A stretch of DNA of 64,000 bases. Source: Tenrec ecaudatus (taxonomy: Eukaryota > Chordata > Mammalia > Afrosoricida > Tenrecidae). Location: contig NC_134542.1 of assembly GCF_050624435.1 (NCBI RefSeq), positions 115,303,677 through 115,367,676 on the forward strand, read 5' to 3'. The position numbers and the translations under genes were made by a program. The notes beneath the pieces are model-generated. The model saw only the letters and a list, made by a program, of their open reading frames with translations, was not told the DNA's origin and did no database searches. Every line of letters starts with the position of its first letter. The first letter of the stretch is position 1. Positions 53,975-64,000 of the stretch are shown here, in pieces.

Positions 53975-55975
53975 CCCCTTACCAGCTATGTGGACAACTG
54001 CCCCTCCCCGCAGAAGGATTTACTTCAGTGGACAGCACTGAAGCTGCTGCTAGGGGAGAGGGGCATGTCTGATCAGAGCAAATGGGAGCAAATGGAGGGG
54101 GAGGAAGAGAGAGAGGAGCACATCCGGACCCACCAGGCCTGGAGGTCCATATCCTCACTCTGAACAGCCAATGCACAGAGTGCACTATATGGCTGATCCC
54201 ACTACGAGACACGCCATCCCTTGATGGCCCAGGGCCCTAAGAGAGACAATACTGGAGACCCAGGGTCGGGACTGGCCCAGACTGACCCTGTGACACCGAG
54301 GCAAACCACTAAAAGCGTGCAGCAGAGCAACCATGGGAACAGAGCAGGGAGTCCCTGGGGGAGTACAAAGGACAGACTCTGGGGCTAGAGCATGGTACCC
54401 CATCGAACCTGACTGAAGGATACGCCTAGAGATCAAAAATCAGACCTTGATCTATTTACAGGTTTTTCTTTCTTTTAAAATTTTTTCTTTTAATTTATTT
54501 TTCTATGGGTAATTGGTTTTCTTTTTTGTTGTCATCGCTGTGTTCTCACTCATCGCTTAGCTTGCTATGGCTTGATTTTTGGTGCATATTATTATCTCTA
54601 CAGATCTATCTAGATATGATAGACTGGATGAATTGTCTGGAGGAGAAAGCAATGGGACCAATGGTTCCAGGGGGGACACGGGAGAGGGGAAGGCGGGGGT
54701 AAGGAGGTGGTGCTGACCAGCCCAGGGACGGGGAGCAACAATTGATCCAAAATCAGTGGCAAGGAGGGTGTGAGAGGCCTGGTGGGGATTCAGCAAAGGC
54801 AACGTAACCGAGAGAAATTACTAAAGCTCGAATGAAGGCTGAGCATGATAGTGGGACAAGAGGAAAGTAAAAGGATATATTGGAAAGAACTTGGTGACAA
54901 AAGGTATTTACAAAGGTCCAAAGACTGGAATGTACATATGTAAATATATTTATATAAGAGTGTGGGGAAACAGATCTACGTACATATATTTATAGGTTTG
55001 ATATTAAGGCAGCAGATGAACATTGGGCCTCCACTCAAGCACTTGCTCAATGCAAGAACACGTTGTTCTATTAAATTGGCGTTCCAGGATGCACAACTTC
55101 CCAGCACGATTGCTGAAGAAAAATGTGTGCATAAGGAAATGTGGTGAAGAAAGCTGATGGTGTCCAGCTATAAAAATATATAGCATCTGGGGTCTTAAAG
55201 GCTTGAAGATAAACAAGTGGCCATCTAGTTCAGAAGCAACAAAGCCCACATGGAAGAAGCACACCAGCTTGTGTGACCACGTGCTGTCCAAGGGATCAGG
55301 TATCAAGCATCAAAAAACAAAAAATCATATCATTGTAAAGGTGGGTGAATGCAGAGTGGAGACGCAAAGCCCATCGGTAGGCAACTGGACACCCCCTTAC
55401 TGAAGGGTTGTCGGGAGGAGATGAGCCAGTCAGGGTACAGGGTAGCAATGATGAAACATATAACTTTCCTCTAGTTCTTAAATGCTTCCTCCCCCGCCAC
55501 CCACTATCATGATCCCAATTCTACCTTACAAATAGTCCAGAGGATGTACATTGGTACAGATAGCAATGGGAAACACAGGGAATGCAGAACAGATGACTCC
55601 TTCAGGACCAGTGGTGAGAGTGATGATGCCTGGAAGGTTGAGGGAATGTAGGGTGGAAAGGGGGAACCAGTTACAAGAATCTATCCATAGCCTCCTCCCT
55701 GGGGGATGGACGGTAGAGAATAGGGCAGGGGGAGATGTCGGAAAGTGTAACATATGACAAAATAATAATTTATGAATTATGAAGGGTTCATGAGGGAGGA
55801 GGGAGGGGGAAGGGAGGGAGGAAATGAGCAGCCAATATTAAGGGCCCAAGTAGAAGGCCAATGTTTTGAGAATGATGGTGGCAACAAATGTGCATATGTG
55901 CTTGACACAATGGATTGATGTTTGGATTGTGATAAAAGCTGTAAGAGCTCCCAATAAAATTATCTTTAAAAATCA
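53975..55975 (+). mobile_element. L1 3'UTR-only element, about 2.0 kb, sense
   Basis: Begins near 'accagctatgtggacaactgcc' and covers the full 3'UTR: 'ggggaggaagagagagaggagc', 'gcatgcagcagagc'-type block, 'gaggagaaagcaatgggacc', 'gatattaaggcagcagatgaac', 'atctggggtcttaaaggcttg', 'cctctagttcttaaatgcttcc' and terminus 'taagagctcccaataaaat'. No ORF2 precedes it. Frames inside are chance. Confidence 0.9.
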
Positions 55976-56739
55976 TGTCTAAAAACCATCAGGAGTTAGC
56001 ATTATATGTTTTTGATAAAGCCTTAAAGACTTTGTTTACACAAACATCAGAACTCATCTAAAAGCACACATGGACTATTCACGTCGGGTCAGGTGGCTGA
56101 GAGGAAGGGACCCCTGGACAGTGAGTTGTCTTAGTCAGTGTGATAGCTGTGGTGAGAATACATGTTTACGGAAAGCCCCATTAGTCACAGCAACTCATCT
56201 AGAGCAAGTCCTCACAGGTGCTGGGGTGCAAGTGAACCAACCCTGGTGCTCGTGACGGTGTTGAGCATCCCACATCCCCAGGGGAAACTGGCCAACACCC
56301 CCTGTGGGCAGTTCAAAAATGCTTTCAACAGGTGCTTCCATGGTCTCTCTCCAATTCCATTCTCTTGGACAATATCACAGGCTCTCTGATACGGATTAGG
56401 GACACATTCAAAGCCACAATTTGTTCTCCGCTGTCCTGGTGTGACTTTCTTCACTAGCTATTTCATCCGGCAGTATGGAAAGCACTCTTCTCCCTGGATT
56501 ATTGGAAATTCCTTTGGGGGAGGGAATTAATAAGACTCTTTTCGTGTCGCCGTTATAAAATGCAGCTGGAGCTGTGTGTGGAAAGAGGAGAAGGACTGGC
56601 GGACATCCTTATGATAGGCCTGCTCACCAACCCGCCCACATTTATTTTTGAAATCGGGATCAACCCCCCACGCCTCCATGAACTCCCTCCGTGGATTCTT
56701 GCGATTGTTTTCTGAGTGTTTAAATGTCTCCCACCATCT
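55976..56739. other. Non-genic stretch
   Basis: No repeat recognised. 56500-56720 looks unique and may be conserved (see findings). Confidence 0.35.
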
Positions 56740-57080
56740 GTCCGTTTGTTGTACTTGCATGTTGGCGCTGATGCTAAAAGCAAAGTCACTGGTTTTCCCG
56801 TATGAGGAGGGTGACCTGTGGCAGACCCGTTTCAGTAGAGCTTCCAGACTAAGCCAAGCTAGGAAGAAAGTTCTAGCAATTTACTTCCAAAAATTAGCCA
56901 GTGAGAACCCGACTGATTACAGTGGAAGAGTGTCCGATGCTAGTGTGGGAAGCCGAACCCCCATGTTGAAAGGTGCTCAAAACATGCGGAGGCCATGAGC
57001 GTATCAGTCATCGCAAAGATGCAGAGGAATGGCAGCATGTCATGGAGACACTAGGGGCCAGAGATGACTCGATGGCAGCA
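56740..57080 (+). repeat. RTE-associated SINE, sense
   Basis: 'gtttgttgtacttgcatgttggcgctgatgc', 'gtttcagtagagcttccagactaagccaagc', 'caatttacttccaaaaattagccagtgagaacc' and 'gagatgactcgatggcagc'. Near full length, head diverged. Confidence 0.75.
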
Positions 57081-57867
57081 AACGTTCACCAAGTGTGAGT
57101 GACCTGGAAATTTTAATTCCTTGCTCTTTTTCCCTTCCTGTTAATCAACTTATTATTATCGTGCTCCTCATTAGCGCCTGTGCAAGAGAACACAGGAAAG
57201 GAAAGGAGACTTGCTGATAATTACACAATAGTGAGAAAGCTTGTAATTGGATCGATACTGTGGGAGAAAGAGTTATAGAACAAGAGGATTTTCTAGATGA
57301 TCAATTTTCAGTGGCCATGATTCCTGGGATGTGACTTTAGCTGCAAGAAAAAGAAAGCCCGGCTGTGTTTAAAAACTAAAGACATTTAATTACCTCATCT
57401 AACAAGAAGTCCCTGGGGAGGTCCACAGTGCTGTGCTTGAGCCCTGTGGCCAGGTCCAGGCTCTTGCTGTCTTGGACTCTTCCGTCTTTGTATGTTGGCT
57501 TTTCACCCCCATGCTTGTTTTCATGTGGAGGGGACGTGGGCCACAGAAATTCAGGCATCTCTCCGCACCCACAACTACTTTCAAGGCAAGAAGCAAAAGC
57601 CTGGAGAGTAGGCATTCTTCACATGCCTCCTCTGCTATATTTAAGAAAATAACCCTCCCCACCACCACCCTCCAATAGTGCGCCCTTCATTCACATGAGC
57701 CTAATGTTGCTGCAAGTGAGGCTGAGGCAATAGATATTTAGTTTTCCCAGCAGTTGAAATGGACTCAATGGCCGTGGAACATGCTATAGTGAAAAGAGGA
57801 CTTGAAATGACTATGTAGAGACATTAGCCAAGGGACAATATCTGCCACCACTTAAAAACACTGTAGT
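57081..57867. other. Non-repetitive stretch, possible conserved non-coding DNA
   Basis: No transposon recognised. 57100-57330 contains clustered homeodomain-type words (TAATCAA, CATTAG, TGATAATTA, GTAATTGG, ATCGAT). Overlapping frames at 57376-57678 on both strands lack domain signatures. Confidence 0.35.
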
Positions 57868-59815
57868 TTGGGGCCGGCCCCAATCCCAACTATGTGGACA
57901 TCCCCCCCTGCACCCTCCCTCCTCCAACTCAGAAGAATGCACTTCAGAGGACAGCACTGGGGCTACAGCTTGGAGAGAGGGGCATGTCGGATTAGTGCAC
58001 ACGGGAGAAACGAAAAGGGATGGAGAGGGAGGAGAGGACATCCTGGTCCACCAAGTCCCAAAAGGATAATGTTCCTGTGCGGAGCAGACAACACACAGGG
58101 AGGTCTGTAGGGCTGGCCCCACCATGGGACATGGCATCCCTCACTGAACCATGGTGCTGCAGGTGACAGCACTGGAGACACACTGCAGGAATAGTGCCCG
58201 GTCTGCCCCATCACGCTGGGGCCAGGCACTGAGGGCATGCAGCAGGGCAGCAGGGGACGCAGAGTGATGAAACCGCTGGGGAATACCAAAAGCAGACTTT
58301 GAAGACAGAGTGTGGCACCCCATCAGACTTGACTGGAAAACACCCGTAAAGGCCAACAAACAGACCTTGAACTACTTATAGGCTTTTCCGGTTTTGTCAG
58401 AGGCTTTCTTTTGGTTATTGTTATTTTGATTATGTTTTTTGCCATTGTTATTGCTTTGTTGGTTTTGACTTCCTTTATTGTTTTTCTTGGCTTTGCCTGG
58501 TTTTTGCACTTATTAATGTATCTACATATCTATCTAGATAAGATAGGCGGGATAAATAATTCAGAGATGAAAAGAACGTGACTAATGGTTTGGGGGGGGT
58601 ATGGGAGAAGGGGAGGTGAGAGAAAGGAAGTGGGAGGGGCCAACCCAGGGACAAGGGAACAACAGCGAAATAAAATCAAAGCAAGGAAGGTCGTAGGATG
58701 CCTAGTGGGGCTCAATCCAGGGCAATGTAGCAGCAAGGAATTAATCAACCTGAATGAAGGCCAAACATGGTGGTGGGACAAGAGGGGAGTAAAAAGGAAA
58801 TGGAAGAAAGAACCAGGAAGCAAAGGACACTTATAGAGGCCTAAATACAGGTATGTAGATATGTAAATAAATATATATAACGAGAGGGGAATAGAACTAT
58901 GTACTCATATCCATATGTTAAGAATTACGGTTGCAGATGGACATTGGGCCTCAACTCAAGTACTCCCTTAACACAAGAACACTTTGTTCTAACAATCCGG
59001 CATTCTGTGATGCTCACCTTCCCTACACGATTGCTGAAGACAAAATGGGTGCATAAGCAAATGTGGTGAATAAAGCTGATAGTGCCCGGCTATCAAAAGA
59101 TAAAGCATCTGGGGTCTTAAAGACTTGAAGATAAACAAGCAGCCATATAGTTGAGAAACAACAAAGTCCACATGGAAGAAGCACACTAGCCTGTGTGATC
59201 ATGAGGTGTATCAGGCATAAATAAAACCATACCCAAGGTGAATTGCGTGGGGGAGGGGTGGCATGGAGTGGAGACCCAATGCCCATCTGTAGACAGTTGG
59301 ACACCCACTCACAGAGGGATCACAGGGAAGAGATGAGCCAGTCAGGGTGCAGTAGAGCACCAATGAAACTCACAACTTTCCTCTAGTTCTTTAGTGCTTC
59401 CTTCCCCCGACTATTACGACCTCAATTCTACCTTACAAATTGGATTGCACACTGCTACAGATAAGAGTCAGCAACACAGGGAATTCAGGGTAGATAAACC
59501 CTCAGGGTCAACAATGAGAATAGAGATACCAGGAGGGTTAGGGGATAGTGGGGGGAGAAAGGGGAAATCGATCACAAGAATCAACCTAGAACCCACTCCC
59601 TGGGGGATGAATAATGGAAAAGTGGATGAGGGGCGACAGAGGATGATATAAGATACGGAAATAATAATCTATAACTTATCAAGTGTTCATGAGGGCTTGC
59701 GTGGGAAGAGAATACTTTGAAAATTATGATGGCAGAATATGTGCAAATGTGCTTGGCACACTGGATTGTGATAAGAGATGTAAGAGCCCCCCCAAAAAGT
59801 ATTTTTTTTAAAGTC
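57868..59815 (+). mobile_element. L1 3'UTR-only element, about 1.95 kb, sense
   Basis: Begins 'gggccggccccaatcccaactatgtgg' and follows the same order as 53975-55975, including one copy of the 170-bp block at 59020-59200. Ends 'gtgataagagatgtaagagcccccccaaaaag'; the AATAAA is lost, and A/T-rich text follows. Confidence 0.9.
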
Positions 59816-59904
59816 TTGACAAATAAGGAAATTCAGATCACAAGAGACTAAGAACCATATATTTCACATTTATCACATGCTGGGTCCACAAGCTAGTTGT
59901 TGAC

Positions 59905-60421
59905 TGTGTTAATCTGGGTACTTTAAAGAATCAAATCCATAGAAACTCATGTACAAGAGAGAGTTTTATATAAAGGTTAAGTGCGCATCAAGAAAACATC
60001 CCAACCCAGTGCTGCCCAAGCCCACAAGTCCAACATTAACCCATATGTCCAACACCAATCCGCAAAGTCCTCCTCCATCTCACAAAACACACACTGTGAC
60101 ACTGACTGCAGGAGGAAAGCCGAATCAGTGAACATGTAAGCATCTTAGCTCTGGGAGGGGTCTCCACACGGCTGCTCCAGCACCCAGGGCTGCATCAGGG
60201 TAGGTCCATGTGTCTTCTCCTCAGGGATGTCTTACAGGAAGTGAGCCTTGCCAGCTAAAGCAGAGAACTGGCTAAGGCAGCTGCACCCTGGTCAGACTAT
60301 CACAAAGCAAAATGCCTGAGAACTAGAAAGGCGAAGCTCACCAAGCCATTTATCCCTGCGCCCTTCAATTAACCCCACATGTGTTTATCAGCCAGGTTGG
60401 CACAATAAACTAACTACCTCA
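59905..60421 (-). mobile_element. Solo LTR, family A, antisense
   Basis: 'tgtgttaatctgggtacttt' start, 'agtccaacattaaccc', 'gggctgcatcagggtaggtcc', 'cagccaggttggcacaataaactaactacctca' end. 517 bp. Flanks TTGAC/GGGAC are only 3/5 identical. Confidence 0.85.
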
Positions 60422-60513
60422 GGGACAAAACCAGAGCAAAGAGCTAGGTTCACTGGACCCCCATTTCTATACCCAAGTACCAGATCACAGTCTAGCTATG
60501 GATGTTTTCCTTA

Positions 60514-60775
60514 GCTGCCATTGAATCATCCCCAAATTGTGGCAACCCCATGTCTTCTCTTGTCCCAGACAATCCCCATGACTGGTTGTGATCCACGGGG
60601 ATTTTATCAGTTGGTGTCAGAAGTAAATCACCAGGCCTTTTCCTCCTAGTATGTCTTCGTCTGTAAGCTCCCATTGGCGGACGGGTGAAGGCTATGTGTG
60701 AGGTGCGACGGACAGAGATCATAACTAGGTCTCCCCTAGGAAATGCAATAATTCTGCTTCTGAAACCACCAGTGC
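60514..60775 (-). repeat. tRNA-Gly-headed SINE, antisense, diverged
   Basis: 'cttagctgccattgaatc', 'gtggcaaccccatgtcttctc', 'gttgtgatccacggggattttatcag', 'gaagtaaatcaccaggccttttcctcctagt' and a weak head 'gaaaccaccagtgcc'. Confidence 0.75.
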
Positions 60776-61890
60776 CTACTGTGAAATATAAGCATTGGTA
60801 AAAAAAGATGTATCTTGGAGCACATTTTGAAACTACTAGTCAAAGTAAGATCTGAGGTAATTAGGTGTTGATTTTTGCCCCCTACTAGCGCAACTACCCC
60901 AAAGACTAAAAAAAAAAGTCGGGGTCGGGGTTGGGGGGGATATAAAATCATTGTTTGGGACTGGTCCATCCTCTCTGATTCCACAAATGAAAATGCTGAA
61001 GCTAACCGGTTCAATGGTTAGTGCAGTCTCAAAGAGACTCGGTGAGGCAGCATGCATCCATGACAATGAAAGTTTCCTCTGATCATGATATGGCTTCTCA
61101 GGCTCAGCGACCTGCTGGGTTTTGCTCGCCTTTGTAGTGTGGCTTTGTGGTTTTGGTTGGCATTGTGGTGAATTAGCTTGCCTTTGTTGTTGGAAGTTAG
61201 AGATTAAGGTAACTTTCATTGAAATGGCTTAAGTAAAGGGGTGCTAAGTAGATTCAGAGTCAAATAAGTGAAGTGTGCAAGTTAAGAATTGAGGTATCTT
61301 TTTTTCATTATTTGAGTGTAATTCTCTGTAGCTTCTCTGAGATTTGAAACAAGTGATTAGCTCGTAGGCCAGAAGAATAAGAATGCTTGTGAAAGAGCAA
61401 CTATACTGAAACTTATTTTTTTTTTGAGTCCCAGGGAAAAGCAAGATAAATCATTTAATTATACCATCGCAACCCATTGCATGACAACTACCGACCACCA
61501 GAGCAGAAAGCAGCACAAGGAAGAGAAAATATACGAACTGATCCCTGGGCTTCGGTTACAAGATTATTAATATTCCTTTTTCAGACCTCCTCCTTTCTCC
61601 ATGCGGGGAAACAGTTTCTTGTTGGACTGGACCCACTGTCTCCTGGAATGTCAGTGTTCAGAAAACTCCCACTCCTTCTCCTGCGCCTGCCTTATGAACT
61701 GGCTGGTCCACGCAAGCAACCGCGTCTCCTGAGTTGCGTGAACACACAGGGAGTAGAGTTCAGCTATTGCTGTAAAAATACCTGGCCACTTGTAGCTCTC
61801 TGGCCTATGGGGAAGACCCAAAAGGAGAGTGGTCTGGTGGCGAGTCTGCAACTGCTAACTGAAGACTGAAGCAGCGCGGTCGGACGGCCC
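60776..61890. other. Non-genic stretch
   Basis: No gene or repeat recognised, apart from T- and A-rich runs. Confidence 0.4.
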
Positions 61891-61892
61891 AG

Positions 61893-61932
61893 GAGCAAAG
61901 GAACCCTGGTGGTGCATGGATTTTGGCAGGTA
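61893..61932 (+). repeat. AfroSINE head fragment, sense
   Basis: 'aaaggaaccctggtggtgcatgg' is an unusually clean AfroSINE head, cut off after about 40 bp before a poly-T run (61940-61953). Confidence 0.7.
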
Positions 61933-62279
61933 GGCCAGTAATTTTTTTTTTTTTTCCTAGCTGGGGATGTTTACTCTCTCCTAACCTCCTTCCTAAGACA
62001 CCAAGCAGTAGCTTGCCACTTAGGAATAACTTATCATCTCTGCTGTGCTTGGAGACTGCAATCCTCAGGGCAAGTAGAGAGAATTAGCCAACACTTAAAA
62101 CCAACCCTCAGGACCTTGACACAAGAGACTGGAAAGATGCACTGCTGATAGTGCCCCAGGGCACCCTACAAATTTGAGCCCCTATGAAGATGGATATCCT
62201 CATAACAGAGCCCTCTGTAGATGCTGACGTGTCCTTCATACAGTAATATGCCATAAGAATAGCCCGAGGGCAAAAGGCA

Positions 62280-62520
62280 TTCCGTCAGTATTGGGTTATG
62301 CAGGCCCAAGGGGAAGGAAACCCACCTCCAGCCCCCTTGTGCCTTCCTAGAGTCCTACCTAGTTCTTATAAAAACTTGGAAGGGTGGGTCCCCCAATTCC
62401 CAGCTCAAGCCAGTTTGGAAGGCCCTGCCCCAGTACTCCTTTCGACTCCTGCTGTCATTAATTGTCCAGGACAGAGTGTGGGACTTACCATTCACGTCTA
62501 AAGCTGTGGAAGCCACTGGA
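62280..62520 (+). mobile_element. Possible LTR fragment
   Basis: TATA-like 'cttataaaaacttgg' at 62364-62378, followed by C-rich text, suggests an LTR promoter region. No partner copy lies in the window, so the call is weak. Confidence 0.25.
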
Positions 62521-62939
62521 ACCAACTCCCTCAGACTCAGATCAAACAAAGCAAGGCAAGTGCAGAGGTGAACCATTGACGATCTTAAGATGGTGCTTTG
62601 TTGGCACCCTGAGACAGATGAGCGCTCTGCAGAAAACCTTACGTCCAATCCACAACAGTCTTTAAGTTTGTAAATGTTTTCACACATTCCCTATGTTTAA
62701 AGTAAGCTTGCAGGCTATGCCTGTCAATCCAGTGTTAAGAATACCTCCTGAGCTTTCCTTTGGAATCTGTGTGAAATTAACCCACACTTCAATGGGCATT
62801 GCCAGAGCCCATTGCCCTGGTCTAACCTAAAGTATTCACATGCTTTGCCTCTGCCAGAAGTCAGCAGATTACCAATGCCAGTGAGCCAAGAATGCCATCC
62901 CTAGGACCACCAATATCTGGATCACATCAATCCAATTCA

Positions 62940-63545
62940 CCCTAGGCCCCTAAATGAATGACAGCCCCTTCCAAAGAGAAGGATATGAACCCGAAACCCC
63001 TCTTTGTGCCCATTTGTCAGCAGGAAGTAGCCAGAAGGACTATCTGCTCCCAGTATCCCTCAACGATTTGGGTCCATACTCCTTCAGGGGAAAGAAAGGC
63101 AGAAAGATTAGAGATAGAGGGGGTTGTCCCCACCGAATGCCTACGCTAAACAAAACTTAGCTGGGCACGCCATAATAAAGAGGTTTGAAAGAAATCAGGC
63201 ACACACTAGACACCTATGGGGAAAATCCAAATCTGGGCGTGCTCAGACCAAGGTCACCTAGGCAAAGGTGAAAGTCAACCTAGGCACACAACCTGGGCAC
63301 ACTAGGCACCAGCAACATCACGTCACAGGTGTGCCTGAACCCAGCCATTAAAAACGGCCAATACCCTGGACCACGCACCCCTCCCTGCCTCAAGTGGAGA
63401 TAGGAGGGGGTAAATAGCAGAGACTGAGGGTAGGTTGTTCTTGCTCGCTCGCACACTCTATCTCTCTTTTTCAGGATGGCTCTCATGTGCAGGGCACACA
63501 CGTTTGGCTTTTGGAGAGGGTTAGTCAACCTGAGACGCTCATTTT
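62940..63545 (+). mobile_element. Probable endogenous retrovirus 3' end (class I-like) with LTR
   Basis: A broken internal stretch (62940-63110) is followed by a purine-rich patch 'agattagagatagaggggg' that could be a polypurine tract. Then comes TG (63125) and a putative LTR with 'attaaaaac' at 63346-63354 and a CT-rich 'cacactctatctctc' section. The frames (63-68 codons) are fragments without recognisable full domains. The LTR's 3' end is cut or overlaid near 63550. Remnant only. Confidence 0.35.
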
Positions 63546-63552
63546 TGGCACT

Positions 63553-63765
63553 ACATTGGACAATGTTCCGCTGCTGTACATACACCAGTCTTTTCCAGAG
63601 TAGCTTACCAGATCCTCTCTTTTAGTCTGTCTTAGTCTAGAAGTTCCACTGAAACCTGTAGACCATAGGTGGCCCTGTTAGTATTGAAAACACTGGTGAT
63701 ATAGTTTCTAACCTCACGGCAACACACAAGCCACAACAGCACAGCCAGATTGACAGACAGGTAGT
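63553..63765 (-). repeat. RTE-associated SINE head, antisense
   Basis: 'ggacaatgttccgctgctg', 'cttagtctagaagttccactgaaacctg', 'aacctcacggcaacacacaagcc' and 'attgacagacaggtag' are the reverse of the head seen at 16625-16840 and 45115. Confidence 0.75.
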
Positions 63766-63774
63766 GGGCTGATA

Positions 63775-64000
63775 TATTACTGTTAGCTAAAGGCTATGTT
63801 ATTCAGATTTCCTCAGTTCTTATCAAATGCCCTTTCTCAAGATCCCATCCAGGATACCTAATTACATTTAGATGTCATCGCTCTTTAAGCTCCTTTCTTT
63901 GCTTCTCTTTTGATCCTAAAAAACATCTTTCATCCCAAAATGCATTTTAGTATCTGTTTCCAGACAACCTAGTCTAAGACAACTAGTGAACTACTCAGCA
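63775..64000 (-). repeat. Possible ancient L1 (L1ME-like) antisense
   Basis: 'tcccatccaggatacctaattacatttagatgtcatcgctc' resembles an old L1 antisense block I remember ('ccatccaggatac...catttagttgtcat'). Runs to the window edge. Confidence 0.4.

Overview
This is nuclear DNA from a mammal, almost certainly an afrotherian and most probably a tenrec close to Echinops telfairi. The case rests on three repeat signatures. There are many AfroSINE-type SINEs, whose heads read like 'ccctggtggtgtagtgg' and whose tails read like 'atgagtcggaatcgactc'. RTE (BovB-like, RTE1_LA-like) fragments occur on both strands. One copy resembles a SPIN/URR1 hAT transposon, a family reported (from memory) in tenrec but not in elephant or hyrax. 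The species call is inference; the afrotherian call is well supported.

The window looks like a gene-poor intergenic or intronic region. I found no multi-exon gene, no RNA gene and no CRISPR array. The only recognisable protein-coding sequence is a complete 59-codon SERF2 reading frame on the minus strand at 21680-21859. It sits in an intronless retrocopy with a poly-A tract, a polyadenylation signal and a 16-bp target-site duplication. Most other open frames are chance translations of L1 3' untranslated DNA, LTRs and SINEs.

Layout: 0-2.1 kb unrecognised; 2.1-5.7 kb SINEs, L1 3' ends and an old LTR; 6.8-8.4 kb RTE tail, tRNA-Gly-headed SINE and a solo LTR (family B); 8.9-13.6 kb SINEs with nested L1s; 14.7-15.3 kb a second family-B LTR; 16.4-18.1 kb a dense SINE cluster; 18.9-20.7 kb a long minus-strand L1 3'UTR; 21.4-21.9 kb the SERF2 retrocopy; 22-28 kb relatively repeat-poor DNA with a duplicated unclassified repeat; 28.7-33.3 kb an LTR, stacked L1 3' ends with an internal 170-bp triplication, and another LTR; 33.8-35.0 kb an RTE reverse-transcriptase fragment; 37.0-39.2 kb an L1 inversion and stacked L1 tails; 42.5-43.8 kb LTRs; 45.0-49.0 kb an RTE broken by three L1s, one of which holds an LTR; 49.2-49.6 kb a hAT inside RTE; 51.3-53.4 kb another SINE cluster; 54.0-56.0 and 57.9-59.8 kb two L1 3'UTR elements with non-repetitive, possibly conserved DNA between them; 59.9-63.8 kb LTR, SINE and probable retroviral remnants.

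The elements work as a stratigraphic record rather than a pathway. RTE and L1 are the autonomous families whose machinery moved the SINEs (and, for L1, SERF2), but no intact ORF1 or ORF2 of either survives here. Repeat boundaries are approximate to about 10-20 bases unless a target-site duplication is given. Family names rest on pattern memory, not on a database search.
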